The notes below the pieces were generated by a model. The model was given only the letters and a program-made list of their open reading frames with translations, made no database searches and was not told where the DNA came from. Of a DNA stretch of 34,756 bases, positions 33,140 through 34,756 are shown piece by piece (positions within the stretch are counted from its first letter, which is position 1; the number at the start of each line of letters is the position of its first letter). The stretch is from Bifidobacterium breve (GTDB lineage: Bacteria; Actinomycetota; Acidimicrobiia; IMCC26256; JAENVU01). The stretch covers positions 1 through 34,756 of the forward strand of contig CAMBEL010000016.1 in the NCBI GenBank assembly GCA_945865605.1, in the 5' to 3' direction. Made by a program: the position numbers and the translations under genes.

Positions 33140-34756
33140 GTGACCGCAGCGGCACAGTTATCACGGCTCCGAACGAGCCGTTGGACATACGCCGGCCTAT
33201 TCATGGCCACCCTCGCAACGCTGATGTACGAGATCGTGCTGACCCGCATCTTCAGCGTGACGATGTGGTACCACTTCGCCTTCGTCGCTATCTCCGTTGC
33301 ACTGTTTGGGATGACCGTCGGTGCGCTCATCGTGCACCTCTTCCCGAAAATGTTTTGCGAGGAAGACGTTAAGAAGCGCCTCTGGATCTTCTCGCTGTTG
33401 TTCGCCATCTCGATCCCTGTGTGTTTCGTAACCCAGTTGTCGATCCCGTTTGTACCGCGCGCATCATCGCTCGCTGCCCTTTGGTCGGTCGTACTTACGT
33501 GCATTGTGATTTCGATCCCATTCGTATTCAGCGGTGTGGTGGTATGCCTCGCGCTTACGCGCTTCCCTGACCGCGTGAACCGCCTCTATGCGGCAGATCT
33601 AATTGGCGCAGCAGTCGGTTGCATCCTGCTTGTCATGCTGCTTGGACGACTCGACGGACCTAGCGCCGTAATTTTCATTGGTTCTCTAGCGGCGCTGTCG
33701 AGCCTGCTTTTTGCCGCAGATGCGCATGCAAAGGCCGGAAAGTGGACAGCGGCGACGGCCATGGTGCTCCTGGCCGTGTTTGCAGTCGGTAACGGCGCGC
33801 TGCACGCTCGCGGAAATCCATTCCTCCGAATCCTTTGGGCCAAAGAAACGCAGGATCGCGTCCACGAGTACGACTCCTGGAACGCCTTTTCCAGGGTCAC
33901 CGTTGACCCGTACGCAATGGGCGGGCTACTACCTGTCGGTAGCGAATCCGACAACCGCAGCATCTTGATAGACGGGACCGCTGGCACCGTGTTGCGCAAG
34001 TGGGATGGTGACCTCTCAAAACTAAACGATCTGCGTTCTGAGATCGCCAACATCGGGCATCACGTGCGGGCCGAGCAGGGCGACATCGCGGTTATCGGTG
34101 TCGGCGGTGGGCGCGACATTCTCTCCGCCCTTGAATTCGGTGCGGACTCGGTGACGGGCATCGAGATCAACGGCAACATCCTCGAGGTGACGAATGGTAA
34201 ATACGGCGAGTACAGCGGCCACCTCGATCGCAATCCCAAAGTTACATTCGCACGTGACGACGGTCGCAGCTACCTGACGCGCACCGATAAGCGTTTCGAC
34301 ATAATCCAAATTTCGTTGATCGACACCTGGGCCGCAACCGGTGCAGGGGCTTTCGCTCTCAGCGAGAACTCGCTTTATACGACCGAGGCGTTTGAGACAT
34401 ACCTAGACAGACTCAAGCCGGGCGGGCTGCTCAGCATTACGAGGTGGTACCAACTTGAAGGGTGGGCGACACCCCTCGAGGCCTACCGCACCGTTGGGCT
34501 CGCCGCGCTAAGTCTTGTAAATCGCGGTATTGAGAACCCGCGCGATCACATCTTGGTTTACAAGCAACAACCGACTGCCATTGGTGCGAATCCAGCGACG
34601 GTACTTACGAGCATTGATCCGTTCACCCCTGACGATATTGCGACACTGAATGCAGTCGCCGAATCAAACGGCTGGACCGCCGTTCTCACGCCAACAATTG
34701 CAGAGGACAAGACCTTCGAGCAGCTCGTTGCTCGAGGCGGTCCAGGGCCGGTGGTT
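33140..34756 (+). CDS. spermidine-synthase-like membrane protein, 3' end outside window
   Basis: The 539 codons in the window run off the right edge. About seven membrane segments fill the first 230 residues, and a Rossmann domain with VIGVGGGRD near 317, GIEIN and ARDDGRSYL follows. The start YAGLFMATLATLMYEIVLTR corresponds to AAIFFVCLAGLLLEVGYTR in the 13848-16319 protein, and both then have W-Y and the same segment order, so they are homologues. The catalytic region reads FDIIQISLIDTWAATGAG, not the conserved aspartate motif of polyamine synthases, so spermidine synthesis is doubtful. The GTG at 33140 has GGAGG five bases before it. The C-terminal membrane part, if any, is beyond the window. 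The function is unknown. Confidence 0.82.
   Translation, partial: MTAAAQLSRLRTSRWTYAGLFMATLATLMYEIVLTRIFSVTMWYHFAFVAISVALFGMTVGALIVHLFPKMFCEEDVKKRLWIFSLLFAISIPVCFVTQLSIPFVPRASSLAALWSVVLTCIVISIPFVFSGVVVCLALTRFPDRVNRLYAADLIGAAVGCILLVMLLGRLDGPSAVIFIGSLAALSSLLFAADAHAKAGKWTAATAMVLLAVFAVGNGALHARGNPFLRILWAKETQDRVHEYDSWNAFSRVTVDPYAMGGLLPVGSESDNRSILIDGTAGTVLRKWDGDLSKLNDLRSEIANIGHHVRAEQGDIAVIGVGGGRDILSALEFGADSVTGIEINGNILEVTNGKYGEYSGHLDRNPKVTFARDDGRSYLTRTDKRFDIIQISLIDTWAATGAGAFALSENSLYTTEAFETYLDRLKPGGLLSITRWYQLEGWATPLEAYRTVGLAALSLVNRGIENPRDHILVYKQQPTAIGANPATVLTSIDPFTPDDIATLNAVAESNGWTAVLTPTIAEDKTFEQLVARGGPGPVV

Overview
The window is gene-dense, GC-rich bacterial DNA, most likely from an actinobacterium (Actinomycetota); an Acidimicrobiia-like origin is a guess. 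Three things support this: an AftD-like arabinofuranosyltransferase, an F420-type (LLM) oxidoreductase, and TAnnnT -10 boxes, several of which sit 7-8 bases before an ATG as in leaderless transcripts. No tRNA, rRNA, CRISPR array, insertion sequence or phage gene was seen, and no stretch over 300 bases lacks a gene.

Region 1 (1-28.7 kb) is a cell-envelope glycan locus. It holds seven polytopic membrane proteins that look like GT-C glycosyltransferases using lipid-linked sugars outside the membrane: AftD-like 1-3854, three related large proteins at 6006-7847, 16245-18314 and 19949-21766, a fourth GT-C-like protein at 21878-23575, a PIG-V-like protein at 25939-27084 and a GT39-like protein at 27081-28676. 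Cytoplasmic partners are a GT4 (3851-5044), a polyprenyl-phosphate mannose synthase-like GT2 (23572-24300) and a GT2 fused to a methyltransferase (18457-19965). Decoration and precursor genes are a SAM methyltransferase (5187-5996), an acyltransferase-3/SGNH O-acylase (7844-9772), two NAD-dependent epimerases (11583-13663), a UGM-like flavoprotein (24297-25871) and a GMC oxidoreductase with a small partner (9830-11568). A large membrane protein with a spermidine-synthase-like core lies at 13848-16319.

Region 2 (28.7-33.0 kb) looks catabolic. A three-gene minus-strand operon (zinc alcohol dehydrogenase, VOC protein, LLM flavin oxidoreductase) diverges from an N-acyl-D-amino-acid deacylase-like amidohydrolase. 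Two adjacent dyads lie in the shared control region.

Region 3 (33.1 kb to the end) starts a second spermidine-synthase-like membrane protein, cut by the window edge. A perfect 8-bp hairpin lies just before its ribosome binding site.

Packing is extreme. Neighbours on one strand commonly overlap by ATGA or GTGA. Five convergent pairs are separated by 9 and 14 bases or overlap by 75, 17 and 4 bases. The likely job of region 1 is to make lipid-linked sugars in the cytoplasm, transfer them outside with the GT-C enzymes, and modify the polymer by methylation, acylation and epimerisation. The exact glycan cannot be read from sequence alone.
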